This document shows positions 5,625-5,725 of a stretch of DNA of 5,725 nucleotides, one piece after another (positions within the stretch are counted from its first letter, which is position 1; each line of letters starts with the position of its first letter). The stretch lies in assembly GCA_945873875.1 (NCBI GenBank), contig CAMCER010000057.1:1-5725 (forward strand). Direction: 5' to 3'. The stretch is from an uncultured Clostridia bacterium (GTDB lineage Bacteria > Bacillota_A > Clostridia > Peptostreptococcales > Anaerovoracaceae). A program made the position numbers and the translations under genes. The notes below the pieces were generated by a model. That model had not been told where the DNA came from. It saw nothing but the letters and a program-made list of their open reading frames with translations, and ran no database searches.

Positions 5625-5725
5625 TTATTTTACCTCCTTCAGATACATAAGCAGCCTGGTGATGGCTCCGGCACCGGCAAATACGCCTGCGCCAAGTCCC
5701 GCGTAAAGCGGTGCGTTGGGATCAT
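5625..5725 (-). CDS. C-terminal end of a membrane protein, probable DUF2162 putative transporter
   Basis: Only the last 33 codons are present, reading DPNAPLYAGLGAGVFAGAG and then AITRLLMYLKEVK before the TAA at 5625-5627. The small-residue-rich stretch looks like a final membrane helix with a short positively charged tail. Genes of the DUF2162 family, annotated as putative transporters, are known to sit next to MotA/ExbB and DUF2149 genes in archaea and clostridia, and the order here fits; the identity is therefore inferred mainly from context. The stop codon directly abuts the ExbB-like start, so the two are probably coupled. Confidence 0.6.
   Translation of the reverse strand, partial: DPNAPLYAGLGAGVFAGAGAITRLLMYLKEVK

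Overview
The window is a compact minus-strand locus from a bacterium that looks like a monoderm anaerobic Clostridia-type Firmicute. This is inferred from strong AGGAGG-type ribosome binding sites, moderate base composition, Gram-positive-style signal peptides, a lipobox protein, and secreted proteins ending in lysine-rich Fn3-like or LRR-like modules that are common in gut Clostridia. The species cannot be named from the sequence. All credible genes read right to left.

In transcription order, an upstream block (5725 to 4188) holds four closely packed genes: the last 33 codons of a membrane protein (probably DUF2162), an ExbB/TolQ/MotA-type channel protein, a small ExbD-like DUF2149 membrane protein, and a lipoprotein with a sulfite-oxidase-fold (SUOX, 'oxidoreductase molybdopterin-binding'-like) domain. 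The first two abut, the next pair overlaps, and the lipoprotein follows 14 bases later, so they look co-transcribed.

A 347-base gap (3841-4187) carries a weak terminator-like hairpin and a near-consensus sigma-70 promoter (TTGACT-17-TATCAT). The promoter fires straight into a leader of about 270 nt built from two gap-free tandem copies of a ~100-nt structured element (period 111). A separate hairpin then pairs across the Shine-Dalgarno and start codon of the next gene. I do not recognise the element as any riboswitch class I know, and it is the best candidate here for an undescribed system.

Downstream of the leader are three secreted-protein genes: a 473-aa protein with SUOX-like domains and an Fn3-like tail, a 653-aa protein with two duplicated Ig-like domains, a SUOX-like domain, a chitobiase-C-like domain and a lysine-rich tail, and the first 127 codons of another secreted SUOX-like protein running off the left edge.

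The working picture (inference) is an ion-driven ExbB/ExbD-like motor plus a candidate transporter in the membrane, with a family of non-enzymatic SUOX-fold proteins on the outer surface acting as ligand-binding or partner subunits. The surface-protein part is under RNA-leader control. The ligand is unknown; metal, metal-cofactor or tetrapyrrole uptake is the most natural guess.
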